Part shown: positions 1 to 11,831 of the stretch, one piece after another | Layout of the letters: every line of letters starts with the position of its first letter | Position numbering within the stretch: position 1 is the first letter of the stretch | Assembly (NCBI GenBank): GCA_013368375.1 | Contig: JAACJP010000003.1 | Span: 1,922,001 to 1,986,000, forward strand | Reading direction: 5' to 3' | Source of the DNA: Tricholomella constricta | Lineage: Eukaryota; Basidiomycota; Agaricomycetes; Agaricales; Lyophyllaceae | DNA: 64,000 nt | Made by a program: the position numbers and the translations under genes | Notes under the pieces: model-generated | The model's input: only the letters and a program-made list of their open reading frames with translations | Told to the model about the DNA's origin: nothing | The model's database searches: none

Positions 1-364
1 CTTTGACAAGGGAGGTGGGGGAGGAGCACCAGGAACTATGCGTTGGGCAACGGTTTCAGGCATTTTGGTGGATAAGAGTAAGTCGGAAAAAGTTTCGAGT
101 GGACAAGGAAAATGGTAGACGCTGGCAACAAGCAGACGCGGCCAATTCTCACGAGTGGATCAACAAATTGTCGCCGAGTGCGCCATCAACTCGGTCTCCT
201 TCTCACTGCTAAATTATCTTTTTCAAAGCTTGTCACCATGCTCCTCGCAGGACTCATCGTCATGGAAGAAAAAAAAACAGAAAGGATTTTCCAAGTACTT
301 TTTAGGCTCCAGACCATCACGACACATCAATTTCGAGAGCTCAATGGAGTTGCAAAGCAACTGA
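1..364 (+). CDS. 3' part of an unrecognised gene, cut by the window edge
   Basis: I do not recognise this product. The last exon reads in one frame to a TGA at 362-364 and is rich in lysine and serine (KKKKQKGFSKYF, GSRPSRHINFE). A plausible 60-nt intron (GTCTCC at about 189, CGCAG at about 252) joins it to an upstream exon containing DQQIVAECAINS. Further upstream another frame reads a glycine-rich stretch and then DKSKSEKVSSGQGKW, but I could not join it cleanly. The call rests on frame continuity and splice-like borders only. It could equally be an untranslated tail with chance frames. Confidence 0.3.
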
Positions 365-638
365 ACCCGACCTCGAAACCGACCAACAATATAAAGGACT
401 GTCCACCGAACCTTTTGATGCTTTCGTGAGATCTATGAACCATTCACTGTTCCGTTGTAGCTGTCCGCTCGTAATTTACGATGACTGGATTATTTATTTA
501 ATTTTTCGTCTCTTTGCAAGCGGAATAGAACGGAATTAGCTGCAAGTGAAGTTCAAAATCATCTACAATCTCTACCGCACTATACCATTTCAATATACCC
601 AAACCCCGCAAACCTCAGGAGAATCGTGGCGCATCAGC

Positions 639-1814
639 ATGCTTTCGCTTGACGATTTCAGCACAAATCGCTTTTCAGGAACCAACGAAAATGCAAAATC
701 CCAGCTGGAACACATGTCGCCAAGCCGTCATTCCGATCTCTGCTTCAATGATGGAAATCTCGCAGTGCTCACAGGCGGAAACTACTTTCTGGTTCATCAA
801 GGTCTTCTCTGTCGTCATTCTGCCCCTCTTGCGCGTACCATCGAGGCCGTAGAAGGAAAGCAAGCGCGATTTCTCGAAGGCCGACTTGTACTTGAACTCG
901 CTGAAGCGTCGAACGACGTGTATTACTTCCTACTCGCGTTATACGATGGCATGTAAGTGATTTCATACTCATTTGGCGCATCCTGGGGTCAACGAATGTA
1001 TAGCTCTACGCTGAAATATGACGTCAACGATTTCGGCGTGGTTTCGGCGATTCTACAGTTGGCTACAACATACGAAGTCAAGCATCTACGGACAGATATT
1101 CTTCGCGGTTTGTCGTCAGCTTGGCCAAGAACTCTTGCCCAATGGGAGTTACGAGAAGCAAGGTCTCTCAGTATGGCTGGTGTCTACGAGCCACGGAAGT
1201 CTTTCCCTCACCCGATGTATGCAACGCTGATCATTTTCCTTGACCACCGCTGACTATGTCATAGCCTGGTCATCAATCTTGCTCGCGCCGCCGGTGCTCC
1301 AGAACTCCTGCCTGCTGCATTCTACGACCTATCTCGCAGTTCCCCGAGCGACTGTGCTGCAGGATACGCGTGTACTCTGACATCGAGGACGCACCACCTG
1401 TCGGATGACGATCTCTTGAATCTCCTTCGAGGAAAAGAACACGGCTCGCGTTTCCTTTCGACCTTTATTGTCAATGAGCTGGAGGGCAGGGAACCATCCT
1501 CGCCTTGCGTTTACCGAATGGAGCTTGACGGCGCGCGAAGGCGAATTTGTCAATCAGCATTCGAGGCCATCACTTTCGAGATTCTGCGTGACATAAACGG
1601 CACTGTTTGTCAGCGTAGCTCTGACCCACTGTTTGCGATCATGGACTCCGAGCTGATGCAGACGCGAGAGGACCCTCTAGGCCGACTGAACTCGACACTG
1701 CGTGCGTGCGAGTTTTGTCGATCTGAATTCGGCGCGGCAGTCGATAGTGCCCGAGAGGAGTTCTGGCAGAGATTGCCTGTGTGGTTTGGTGTTGATCCGC
1801 TAGTCTGGGCTTGA
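639..1814 (+). CDS. BTB/POZ domain protein
   Basis: The protein has an N-terminal BTB/POZ fold, a dimerisation and cullin-3 adaptor module, of the kind found in large families in agaricomycetes. Three exons are needed. Exon 1 (ATG at 639) carries the diagnostic start of the fold: SPSRHSDLCFNDGNLAVLTG, then NYFLVHQGLLCRHSAPLA, matching the usual pattern of D-hydrophobic-x-F followed by F-x-V-H-x-x-x-L-x-x-x-S. Exon 2 continues with VSAILQLATTYEVKHLRTDI, the typical BTB helix that positions a locus by its neighbours. Exon 3 is a helical C-terminal region of about 180 residues with no known motif; it includes RACEFCRSEFGAAVDSARE, also seen at the end of fungal BTB proteins. Introns lie near 953-1000 and 1218-1263. 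The role is unknown; BTB proteins of this type are often species-specific paralogues. Confidence 0.82.
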
Positions 1815-2669
1815 TGGACGCCTCTTATACCGATTTTCCCGATCTCTTCTTTTTTTTTTCCCTTCGACGTCCCTACTCGTGTAACGCTACGGCATTATCC
1901 CACGCACAAGCTGAATTGTTGATTCCGGGTTTCATACATGGGATGCGTGGCACGCCCTCATCGTCAAGCGCTTCGCCTGTCTTGTCTGCTTCTCGTGTAT
2001 CATTCCCGACTGGGGTCGCACTTGAGGGCTTCTTCCATCCGGCTACCGGGCCAATTCTTGTTCCAATTCCGCTCTATGGATCGCAACTATCTTTTTTGTA
2101 TCGTGACCAATCGAGCCTTAGGGACGATGAGAAAACTCCGACATGATCAGTCGACGGTCTCACAACCGCCTGCCCGCCAGAGGTCATGTCCTGAATTTTT
2201 GACTGGGATCTCTGATCGCCGCCGTGTCGCTACGCAAATGTGGCTTGCACTATGGGAGCCCACTTTCCCCTTATCCCGATGGTGCCTTGATTTGACTCGA
2301 AGCTGACACTCCAGCACTTTGTCCGGACACGGTCTACATTCCTTCTTGTCGCCTGAACTGAATTGCAGAACATTGACACGTGGCTTTACAACGGTATCTT
2401 CTTATTTCTCATGCAGTGACTCGAGATCGACCACCGGTTGTTTTCGTAAACTCAGTCGGTGCTGAAATGGAACACGCCTTTCGAGACGCCGCGTCATTCC
2501 AGATCCCACTACTCGCGGTATCTAGTGACACGTGCATCGAACACCATCATCACAGCTTCCAAGTGGCGTCGCAACCACCTTATCTCTTTTTATAAGTTGA
2601 AGGTTCCCAGATTCCCAGACAGATGATTCCCTCTCCCTTCCCTCTTCATTGGAGATCTCTTAGGACAAG
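1815..2669. other. Intergenic stretch without a supported gene
   Basis: This stretch separates the BTB gene from the zinc-finger gene. It begins with a T-rich run at about 1849-1861 that could belong to the 3' end of the BTB transcript. Several open frames up to about 120 codons exist, but they overlap one another in different frames, lack family motifs and have no convincing splice structure. A pyrimidine-rich leader (CCCTCTCCCTTCCCTCTTC) lies just upstream of the ATG at 2670 and is probably the promoter/5' UTR of the next gene. Confidence 0.5.
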
Positions 2670-3714
2670 ATGTACAGCAATTGGACACCCAGCGATGGAC
2701 AAGTACAACAAGGTTGATCTTACTTATTTTTCTTCTGCGAAGCTCACTCCTCAAGTCGCGCAGCCTATTCGTACTACCGAGATAATCAACTTCATTCCGA
2801 GCACACAGGGTACCTGTGCGCATCTGCGTCCCCGCCAAGCAATAACTATCATGCTTCACCTGCGGTTCGTTGTGATGGCCGTTGTCTCCTCCGTCCGGAC
2901 AGTCTTCACATTATCTTCCATTCAACAGCAGTCGTTCCCGCCGCAACAATCTCAACAGCCGAGGGGTCAATTCTCCCTCACCCATGACCCTCGGCTTACC
3001 GTGCAGCAGACCAACCAGGCTTTAACAGCACTGGCTTTAGCTCGGGGCATCTCCCCAGAATACCTCATGGCAAGTATATCGCAGTCTATTTTGGCTCCAG
3101 TCCGCCATGCTAACACGCCAAATTTATACAAGGAGGCATCAAGTCTCTCAACGCCCACATATGGCCACTCGCGACAAGGCTCCTACTACGATGCGCAACC
3201 ATCTCACCGAAATGGATACCACTCGGGACAGGAGGGGCCTTCGAATCCCGTGTACGGCTCGCGGCCCGGTCAAACGCCGCCCATCATCGCGGTGTCTCCA
3301 CCTTCGACAAGCACGTCGCACTTCAAATCGAGCGACGGACACGCGTGTGGTTACTGCGGCAAAGCTTTCGGCAGGCCAAGCGCCCTCAAGGTGTGTTCAG
3401 CATCGACTGGATTGAGTTTCGGCCGATTGAGACTGGGCGTTAACTTGGTTCTCTCCAAGATCCATCTGGCCATTCATACCGGAGAAAGAGGTGTGTGTGT
3501 TCTATCTTTACTCTGGTCTTTAATGACCGTGGTGTGACCGATCAACAAACACCCCCCTGTAGCCTTCGTCTGTCCTGAGACCGGATGCCATCGCAGCTTC
3601 AGTGTCAGAAGTAACATGAGTAGGCATGTTCGCAACGTCCATCAAATATGGCCAGAGGAAAATCAAGACGATCTCGATCCTGATGATGAATGGGAAGACC
3701 AGAGGTCTGGATGA
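2670..3714 (+). CDS. C2H2 zinc-finger protein (two fingers)
   Basis: A likely DNA-binding regulator. The ATG at 2670 starts MYSNWTPSDGQVQQ and is followed by a short intron at about 2712. The middle is glutamine-, serine- and proline-rich and probably disordered. The C-terminus holds two C2H2 fingers. The first reads HACGYCGKAFGRPSALK, then an intron with a GTGTGT donor (about 3391) and AAG acceptor, then IHLAIHTGER, a canonical linker. A second intron (about 3491-3560) is followed by AFVCPETGCHRSFSVRSNMS and RHVRNVH, the second finger with Cys-x4-Cys and His-x4-His type spacing. The protein ends in an acidic tail (DDLDPDDEWEDQ) at the TGA 3712-3714. The position of the paired fingers at the very C-terminus and the long low-complexity front are typical of fungal regulators. 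The target is unknown. Confidence 0.85.
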
Positions 3715-3955
3715 GGCTAATCTTTGGCAAATCATTTTGTCGAAAGGGAAGCTCAGGAACGGAGGTTTGGCGCTGCGCCTAAGTAAGATGAGATATTGAC
3801 AGGTCTCCTTTTATTGGTCATGTTTGTTGGACGTCTGCCAAGTCAATAGCACTAAATAATCGCTCCCTTTGAACATGGAAAGTTCGAGCGCGTGAGTATC
3901 AGCAGCTACGTCTAACGTCAGCGGTGCCCAAACAGGTTCTAATCATTTCACCAAG

Positions 3956-6240
3956 ATGGATAACTCTCAGCAAAGTGCAGAACATATGAACATCGATGAG
4001 GATGACGAGATGGACGAGGTGGGTCTTGACTGGGATTTCGAATCTGAGGAGGACAACGGACCCTTCAATCCCAGGTTTGTCTTTCGGATCAGATGTACGG
4101 AAGCCTCTTTCACCAAGTGACATATGGTGTTTCCCAGATTGCGCGAGGCTGTGGGGGAAATAGAGGACATGGTGATCTCTTTCCTTTCACAGCTCTCCGC
4201 CCTCGGCCGTAGCAACCGTGCGAGTGATTCTGAATCCGAGGATATCGAAAGTAGCAGGACCCACAGGACCAAAAGCAAACTCAAGTTACAGCTCGTCGAT
4301 CGCACCAAAGGAGGTTTTGGGTACGCGACTCTTGGATCACGGCGTTCTAGGTGTTTCTTTCTAATCTGACGGACAACATGCATTAGATCGACGGCTTTCA
4401 AATGCATGAAATATCCAAAAAAATCCGTCAAAGGCAGTATTAGGCCCATGGGTGTGTACATACATACCTGAGTATATGCACTGACCTCAGTGATCATTGC
4501 TTTTTCTCAGCGCAACTTTTTAGAGTGTTAGATCTTACACACGAAGCCTTAGTCGAGAACGTACCGGCGACGAAAAGGTCAGCAAAGTGCAGATATATTA
4601 CTGTGTCCTTACAATACTATTCCGCAGGGACATATTTTACAAGGATGTGCCGCTCTTCAAGAGCCAGCGAACTGTGGACTCGGTTCGCTTGACATGTCTT
4701 GCGTCATCCCAAGATTACTTGGGCTTACATGTCCAATTTATCCCTGCAGCTTATTGACGACCTTGCTGCAACATTTGAACTCGAGCGATCGGATCTAAAT
4801 ATTGTGAGGCACCTTGACCGTCGCACGATGTATGGCTTTCGGACGTAAACTCACCTTTACTACCCAGCGTGCAACTGCCAAGGGTCTTGTTTGTGGATCT
4901 GGCCTTGTGGTTCACTTACATACCGGAGAAACTGTTCAGGTCAACGATACCGAGGTCAGGAGCAACTATACCGTCATCAGAGGATGTGTTGACTAACTGC
5001 CCGTTCAGGGTACCCTAATTCCAGTGGGAGAGGACATCAAGTCTTTTGGCATCGATTCTGATGTTGGTTGGGTGTTGATCGTTGAAAAAGAGGCCGGCGG
5101 CTTATCAGGTCTACTTTTGGGTTGACATCTGACCACGCACTTCAGGCCGTCTTTCAAACTCTATGCCGACTGAGGCTCGCATTGCATCCGTCTCTTCCAG
5201 GTCGCGGCCTCATCATCACGGTATCTTTATATGGATCACTTTGGCAAGGCATCCATCTCATAGCAGAACCAGGGAAAGGGATATCCTGACATTGCGACTC
5301 GACATCTCGTAAAGACGCTCGCAGATGCTCTTCCTTCTCAGTGATCATTCTCAGTCTTCGAGTCTTCATAGGCGCTCCACTGAAACACTCTACCTCTTTT
5401 CTCACCATTAGAATCCCAATCCTCATGATGGTTGATGGAGACCCGTACGGCATCGACATACTCTCCGTGTATAAGTATGGCAGCCGAAGCCTTCAGCACG
5501 AGAATACGAAGCTCGCTGCCGAAAGGGTCGTGTGGCTTGGCCTTTGTGCTTCTGAACTGGAATCGTAAAAATGCCGTCTCGTCCCTGCTGTTTGCTATTT
5601 CTAACCCAGTCACCGTGCCTTCAGCTTCGGCGTCCTTAGAGATAGCTTACTACCGATAACAAAACATGACGAAGCGAAGGTCTGTTTATATGCTGTATGC
5701 CTATACTTACATCTCAGCAACCGCAGGCTTTGTCTATGCTCCGACGACCCGCAGCTGTCATGCCAAATAAATGGAGGTGTGCACGCCGTTGACCATCCCC
5801 TTCCGTATCATGGAATCTCATTTACGCGCCACCGGTCCAGGAAGGAGTTAATGCATATGCTCCACAGTCGCAGAAAGGCTGAAATCGAAGTTCTTTCGAC
5901 GGCAATAGTCGATCCCAAACTCGATGGTTTTCGACAATCTCGCTTTGACGCACAAAACGACAACTTCGATGCCAACCTCGTGGTCGGCCATACCAACAGC
6001 ATTACCGCATGCTCGACATCGTCCGATACTAGTTCTACGGCAACTCCGTTTTCCAGTCCTAAAGGAGCGTCTTCTTCTTACTCCAGCCCTTTCACGAGCC
6101 CTCCATCAAGTCCACCGTTTCTTCCTTCACTCTCGTTGGCACCCTCTCATGCGCCCTTAATGCGGTATCTACTCTACAAGATCACCGAATCTGTCTCCGC
6201 TGCGCGAGCTCGTGCGAAACATGACGACTATTTCACTTGA
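3956..6240 (+). CDS. SPO11: Spo11, meiotic topoisomerase-VI-like DNA cleavage protein
   Basis: Spo11 makes the DNA double-strand breaks that start meiotic recombination, by a transesterification like that of topoisomerase VI subunit A. About ten short introns split the gene. The winged-helix (5Y-CAP) part contains TKRDIFYKDVPLFKSQRTVD; the tyrosine encoded at 4638-4640 is in the place of the catalytic Tyr. RATAKGLVCGSG follows. The Toprim part carries EKEAVFQ, GKGYPDIATRHL and the metal-binding VDGDPYGIDILSVYKYGS with its DxD. Then come FGVLRDSLLPITKHDEAK and ELMHMLHSRRKAEIEVLS, both family signatures. The start ATG at 3956 gives an acidic N-terminus before the first helix. Two oddities: the EKE|AVFQ junction needs a GC-AG intron (5093-5145), and about 75 Ser/Pro-rich residues sit between the RKAEIE helix and the terminal RYLLYKI. 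All catalytic motifs are present, so the gene looks functional. Confidence 0.92.
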
Positions 6241-6425
6241 ACCCTGTGTCCTCATTCCCAGCAGCCCACTTCTGACCCCGCGGAACCACGGAGCTCCACT
6301 TTTGGCATGTTCTTCTTTCACCGATCAGTGCCACCATACGCGTTAGATGCGTTTGTAATGATCGAACTGGACTCTCTATCCGAAGCAAACATGTACTACA
6401 TATGTCCGTCTTGTCCGTTGTGTTA

Positions 6426-7107
6426 CAGTTGCGGACAGCCAAACACGACAAAAACAATTGACCTAATTATGAGGCCCTGAGAAATCATTGAATCATCTTC
6501 CAAACCATGAAAACGTGTACTTTAGGATCATACGAACAGGAATCAACGAGCCGATTTCTCGATTTCCAAAATTTTCAGAAAATGACCCAAAATTTTGGCC
6601 ACCCCCAAAAAGTAATGCTAGAAATATGAAAATATGCGCAATCGACTCCTTTCGACGAGCTCACCATGAATCTGTAAAGAACTGACCGTCGGAAAAATGT
6701 CCAAAAAAAGAAGTTTCGGCGGGATCGGCCTTCGGCACCTCGGCTAGGCGGAGTTCAGAAGGGTCAGCATGTACAAATATCATCAATTACGTTCCAACGG
6801 ATGGCTCTCCAGGCCTCGATATATATTATTCCTAGTCCAATTTTACCTAGGGGTGAGGATAATTCTTCAGAGGTATCAATTATGCCGGATAGGTAAGGTT
6901 TTTTACCCCCTCAGAGCTCCAAAGAGGTACACAATATTCATAAAATCACCTCAAAATTTTGGCCAACCCAAAACCTCGTGGGAAAAACTCCGGAAGGTTG
7001 TTTTTCGATGTCTTTCAACAAGCTGAATCCAAATCTGAAGTCAGTTTGTCCCCAAATATTCTCGATCAGGAGATACCCAAATTGTCGTGTTTGGTTGTCC
7101 GCAACTG
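6426..7107. mobile_element. Non-autonomous Tc1/mariner-type element (MITE), 682 bp
   Basis: The two ends are 26-bp inverted repeats differing at one base: 6426-6451 begins CAGTTGCGGACAGCC and 7082-7107 ends GGTTGTCCGCAACTG. Each end is bounded by TA (6424-6425 and 7108-7109), the target duplication made by Tc1/mariner transposases, and the CAGT terminus is also typical of that superfamily. The interior is AT-rich and holds no transposase frame; it repeats an AAAATTTTGGCC motif (about 6588 and 6951). The element sits in the gap between SPO11 and the convergent membrane-protein gene, so it interrupts neither. The superfamily assignment is inference from termini and TA. Confidence 0.82.
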
Positions 7108-7189
7108 TAGTCCCAACCGTAATCAAACGACTGCAATGAGCTTTAACAAATTCGTACACCGGCCCGTCAAGAAATATACACGGTCTTCA

Positions 7190-8450
7190 TCAGTCTGTAT
7201 AGACCGGTGGTGGGTCGTTCACATCAGCGTTTCTACTTCCGCCAGGCTGGTTACTCTTGTGATCACGCTCCAATTCTTTCTGGAATGCCACCATCCCTGC
7301 ATGTGTCGTGGAAGGAGGGACATTTGGTAGAGATCGCGACTGGCGCCGGTCCGCCGTTCCCGAAGCCGGGACAGCTACGCCATCGATTACGCCGAATGAA
7401 TTTTGCTCGTGGGGCGAAGGAAGGGATGCGAGAGCTGATACGTCCGGACTGTGGTGCGTCTCGATAACTTGTCCGCCTTGGCGTTCGGCATGGCTCGTCC
7501 TTGGCTGAGTGACTCCGGGAAGAACACCGGCGGCGGCGTAAACAGGAGACGGCGGACCCGTCCCGTCGGCAGCACCGGTGTGAAAGGACTTGTAAGGCTG
7601 GGGCGCAGGATAGCCACCGGGTGGAGTGGCAGCCAGATTGGCGGCCGCGATGGTACTGGCGGCTGAGGCGACGACGCCGCGGCTGAATCCCGACTCTGAC
7701 ATCTCCGATCCCATTCCGCCAGAATGAAGGGACGTCGCGTTGGAGCCAGAGGGCGAACTATCGATGTTGTTTAACAAGGTCGATCCGCGCGGTCGCTGTA
7801 GAGCGTGGCGCCGGTGGGCGCGCCACTTCAAGAACATCATTGCCAGCAGGCCCGCCAGAACCACTGTAAGGGATGCATCCGAAGGTGATCACTGATCAAC
7901 GTATTGCATTGGTGACCGGGGCTGGTGATGACGTACCCAAACCAAGGACGAGGCCAACGATCCCACCTGTGCTCAGACCCTTCTTTGCTGCGAGTGTACC
8001 ATTATTGAGCCCAGGACCCCTGCCCGTCGTTATGCCAGTAGAGGGAGCAGTACTGGTACCAGTGGAGCTAGTATGGACGTTAGCGATCCCGGTCCCAGTT
8101 CTGGTACTGACAAGGACGAAACTCCTCAGAAGCATTCAACGTGCTGAGCCAGAGATAGAATGATACCCACGCGGTACTGCTAGAGGACGTCGGTTTAGAA
8201 CCCTGGGTGCTGGTCATGCAATCGCCTTTTCTGCAGACAACACAGACTCCATTGCGACATTTTTCTTCGTCGGTGTCAGAATCAGAGTCCGAGTCCGAGT
8301 CCGAGTCACCGTCTTTGCCCGGCCCACGACCTTCCAAGGAGTTCCTACAGGGAAAATGGAGGTCAGAGATCCAGTTCCAAGTGAGTTGGTAGGACTCGCA
8401 GATTCCAGACCGCGGCATAACTGCTGTGAGTAAATACCAAGAGCAGGACT
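7190..8450 (-). CDS. Single-pass membrane protein with Ser/Thr-rich ectodomain and PPxY tail (N-terminus unresolved)
   Basis: I do not recognise a named family; the layout resembles basidiomycete Mid2/wall-sensor-like proteins. Reading on the minus strand, exons give a short cysteine-rich patch (CRNGVCVVCRKGDC) after a run of alternating Asp/Ser, then a Ser/Thr-rich stretch (STGTSTAPSTG) likely to be O-glycosylated, then one membrane helix spanning an intron (GGIVGLVLGL / VVLAGLLAMMFLKW), then RAHRRHALQRPRG as a positive stop-transfer. The cytoplasmic tail of about 210 residues is disordered and ends NDPPPVYTD, with a PPxY motif that can bind Rsp5-type ubiquitin ligases. The junction of the Ser/Thr exons uses donor GTGGGT and an acceptor TTGTCAG. 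The exon(s) upstream of about 8450 that should hold the signal peptide could not be placed; candidate cysteine-bearing frames extend to about 8900. Confidence 0.62.
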
Positions 8451-9527
8451 GAGAGGCATGAACGAGAACGGCTTGGAAGAAGGGAGGAGGGCAACATCGT
8501 GGTGGAGGGGCGTCAAGTGGAGCGATTACCTTCGCGCAGGGAAAATCATCGCAAATAAGCACCGGTATATGTAAAGCGTCTGAGCGAGAGAAGACCGGCT
8601 CCACAGAATCATGTATAACGCCCAAGTGAGGTGCCAAGGACTTTTGCCCCCAGGATGCGTGGTAACGTATCTGCCATGGGCAACGACTGTCAGTTGGATC
8701 ATGGATGCCGCAGCCACGCGGCAAGCATTTCAGGCAGTTTGCACGGTTCTAGAGCCATTTGAGGCAAGTAACTTCCCATACCAATATCTGCCGCGTATTC
8801 GGATATCACACCCTTGAAATCGTTTATACTAAAAGTTAACTTGTTTCAGGAGTTGAGCTGCAACTCCTGCGTGGCACTAGGCAAGTCATGCGGCATGACC
8901 AGTACGCTTGTCTTTGAAACCTGAGTGACCTATTTTTCCTGTAAAAGAGTTAGCCAGTTTGATTGATCAGAGCGAGAGAAGGAAAGTGTTGAAGGCATCG
9001 CGACTCGGGCCGGGGAAAGCCAGTGTCTCACGTGAACGATCACATGATGAACGCGTCGCGTCAATTGGAGTTGCACTGTGACTGATGCGGAGCTCGATAT
9101 GCAACATGAAAGTACTTCGTATTCAAATGACTATTTCTATGCATGTATGTATCTATCGTACACTTCTTCTCCTATAGTAATATTATAACCCTAGCAGCAC
9201 AATGTAAAAAAGAGTCAAGCAGAGCAATGACCCGTGGAGCAAAGCACATAAGTCGCGTCGCCAAGCATGACGCGGGAAGGCGAGCGGAGCAATGGTGTGT
9301 ATGTATGAAAGTAGACTGTACGATCCCAACCGAGATTGGATCCCAGAGAATTGAATGAAGTGGCATGGATGGGGATGAAGCAAGGCAGAGGGGTAGTCGG
9401 CGTGTATATAATAAGCATAAGTGAAGTCATCGAGCAGGGATGGGGCAGTGGACACTGGCGAGAAGGGGGGACAGACAATGCGAGATGGAAAAGAAAAAAA
9501 GAAACATGAACACGGGCAGGGGGGACA
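8451..9527. other. Unresolved 5' region of the membrane-protein gene and 3' flank of CDC6
   Basis: The first part (to about 8900) probably contains the N-terminal exon(s) of the minus-strand membrane protein, but neither a signal peptide nor a consistent chain of splice phases could be established. A plus-strand frame 8611-8817 could be continued by splicing (GTAACT to TTTCAG at about 8850), but the product has no recognisable features. The part from about 8920 to 9527 holds no supported gene; an AT-rich tract at about 9110-9190 and the stretch up to the CDC6 stop are probably its 3' UTR. Confidence 0.4.
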
Positions 9528-11700
9528 TCAGTCCTCCAACGCGCCCTCAAACCCGTTGGCAATGGCCGCCGCCCGCTCCTTCTCGCGCTCGATGACCTTC
9601 AGGTCCCGAGCCAGCCGCGCGTTCTCCCGCTCCCATATGGCTTTGACTTCTTCCTCCCTAACGTCGAGATCAACAGCAGTAGTCCCAAGACCACGAAGGA
9701 CTTCGTCCACCCGGATGCCCTTCGCAAGCCTGATGTCACCCTTGCCCTTTCCCTTGCCAACGCCCCCGAATCCAGAACCGCCTCCAAAGGATGCAGATCT
9801 GCCGAAGGCGCGTTTGGCTCCAGTGCCTGCCGAAATATCGGAGGTACCTCCAAGGGACACTAAGCCATTGCCCTCAAGGACACAGACCAGATCGCTGAAC
9901 TCGCTCCGCGACACAGCCTCGAAGAGACCACCATCGCTTCGGGTAAGGACGGCGCCATAGTAGGTATGCAACTGACTCGGGTCAATGCCAACCCCAGTTA
10001 CGTTCAATGTGGGGTTGGGCAGGGATGAGGAGCGTTTGATGGGCGAGGAGGGTGATTTCTTCGGCGTTGACGTGGTGGAATTGACGGCGGTGATGGGAAG
10101 GTTCGCCTCAAGACGTCTGGAAGCGAGGAGAAGGCAAAGGAGGACCAGGCGACCCTGGAGACCAAGACCATTGACCTTGGTGACAATCTCGCTGGTCGAA
10201 GGCGCAATGGTCGAAGTCTTGGCAGGGGATGTGGCTTTGGTTGCAGAAGTCGAGGTCGATGATGGAGTGTACGCCTTTAGTGCGGCAAGAATGTGCGTGG
10301 GGGTTACACTCAGAGCCGGGGTGTTCAGTGGATTTTCCTCCACAGTCGGGAGGGACGTGGGAGTAGGCGAACAGGTCCGAGAGGCTGTGACAGCTAAATC
10401 GATAGCTCCTCTTAACACTTCAAAGAGACTCCTCACATCGCCTGTGAGTGCCGCCACCTTTTTAGTGAGCAAGGTCAAAGTCGGAGAAGGAAGGAATTTC
10501 TTCGCTGCCTGGACCGCCTTCCCTTCATTGTCGGCAGCAGGGTCCTCATAAAGTGGCTGGAGACGCGACTGAAGAATTTGTAGGAGCTGAGGGGGTGTAT
10601 ATGGCGCGAAGTGGACAGTTTGGACGTTGCTGGCCGCTGATATGGAAGACATGGATGAGGATGAAGAGGTGAGTGTATGAGTGTTTGCAATTCCAATAAG
10701 GCGGAGTGATGATGGAGTTGCTTTCGGGAGGGAGAAAAGGGATGAAAGGGATTGGGTTGTGGGAGTGATGTGGTCCAATTCATCTAGAATTACAATGCTG
10801 AGAAAGATGTCAGTATGTGCACAAATGCGAAGAGAAAAAGGACTTACCATTTGGAGTTACGGCGAGCCAGGAGGCTTTCGACCGCGTCTCTACTTTTGAC
10901 CTTCTTGGATCGTCCAGTCGTCTTGTGTTTTCGTCCATCATCAAGTTCCTCGATCAGTCTCTCCCAGAGAGACTCGACACTGTTAAGTGCCATGCAATTG
11001 ATGAAGATTACTTGCGCGTCGGTTGTGGTCTCACGAAGGACAGAGTTTACCAGCGCAGTCTTTCCAGTTCCTGGAGAGCCGGAGATGTAAAGGCTAGTTG
11101 ACTGCGCAGCATCGCACTCGTTGTCAGAAACGCCAAGAAACGATGCGAGGAAAGCCTGGATGGTGGCACGCTCCGCATCACGTCCGGCTATTTGTGCGTT
11201 GGCGTTGTTGCAGGTGGAACGAAGAAAAGCACGGGCACGAGCGTGAAGAGGCAGGAGGGACGTGGGTGGTGTGGGTGGCGGCGTAGAGATGGCGAGGTGG
11301 GAGACGTCTGTGGATGTGGCAGGCGAAGAGATTGTCGATGTCGATGCATGCCTTCTTGGAGCTATTGAAGTTAATTGAGATTCAAGTTATATGAGATGTA
11401 GAACATAAACTTACTTGGCTTGGCACGCGTCGGTGTGACGACTTCTGTGGCCGTGCGTCTGAGCGACCTGGCACTCCGCGGGGTCGAAAACTCCATAATC
11501 ACGACTTCGGGGGAGAACGGCGGCACATTCTCTTTATTGGAGTCGCCGTCTACAGCGGTGGAGACAGTGCGCACGCGTTTTGGATTGGGAGTCGGGTCGG
11601 GCGTCTGGAGCTGCTTCTCAGAAACTGCTGTCGACGATATTTCCTGCTGTTGATGAGCTCGCTTTCCGAGGACAGAGCTACGCGTCAAGCGTGTTGTCAT
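9528..11700 (-). CDS. CDC6: Cdc6, AAA+ replication-licensing ATPase
   Basis: Cdc6 works with ORC and Cdt1 in the nucleus to load the MCM helicase at origins in G1. The start at 11700 gives MTTRLTRSSVLGKRAHQQQ, a basic N-terminus followed by several CDK-type sites (TPDPTPNPKR, SPEV, STPR, TPTR) as in other Cdc6 proteins, whose phosphorylation controls stability. After an intron beginning at 11414, the AAA+ module follows: AGRDAERATIQAFLASF, Walker A GSPGTGKTALVNSV, then an intron, and Walker B VILDELDHI. The sensor region LRLIGIANTHTLTS (the IGIANT signature of Orc1/Cdc6) and FAPYTPPQLLQILQSRL follow. TGDVRSLFEVLRGAIDLA is the sensor-2 arginine region. A winged-helix-like C-terminus ends with a charged helix at the TGA 9528-9530. 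Three ACGCGT boxes lie 130-200 bp upstream. Confidence 0.93.
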
Positions 11701-11831
11701 GGCGAGTATGTTGTGGGCCTCGATGAGCTCGGGGTGTTGAGGGATGGTCGAGGTGGTCGTCGACTGGAGAACCCTGTAACGGCTGAGTGCGAAATTAATA
11801 CACGAGCGTTTTCGAACTCCGATATCATCAA

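Noticed and set aside
8611..8935. A small plus-strand gene with a spliced Cys-containing product
   Set aside because: The splice is possible (GTAACT to TTTCAG) but the product has no signal peptide or family pattern, and the minus-strand membrane-protein gene needs upstream exons in the same place.
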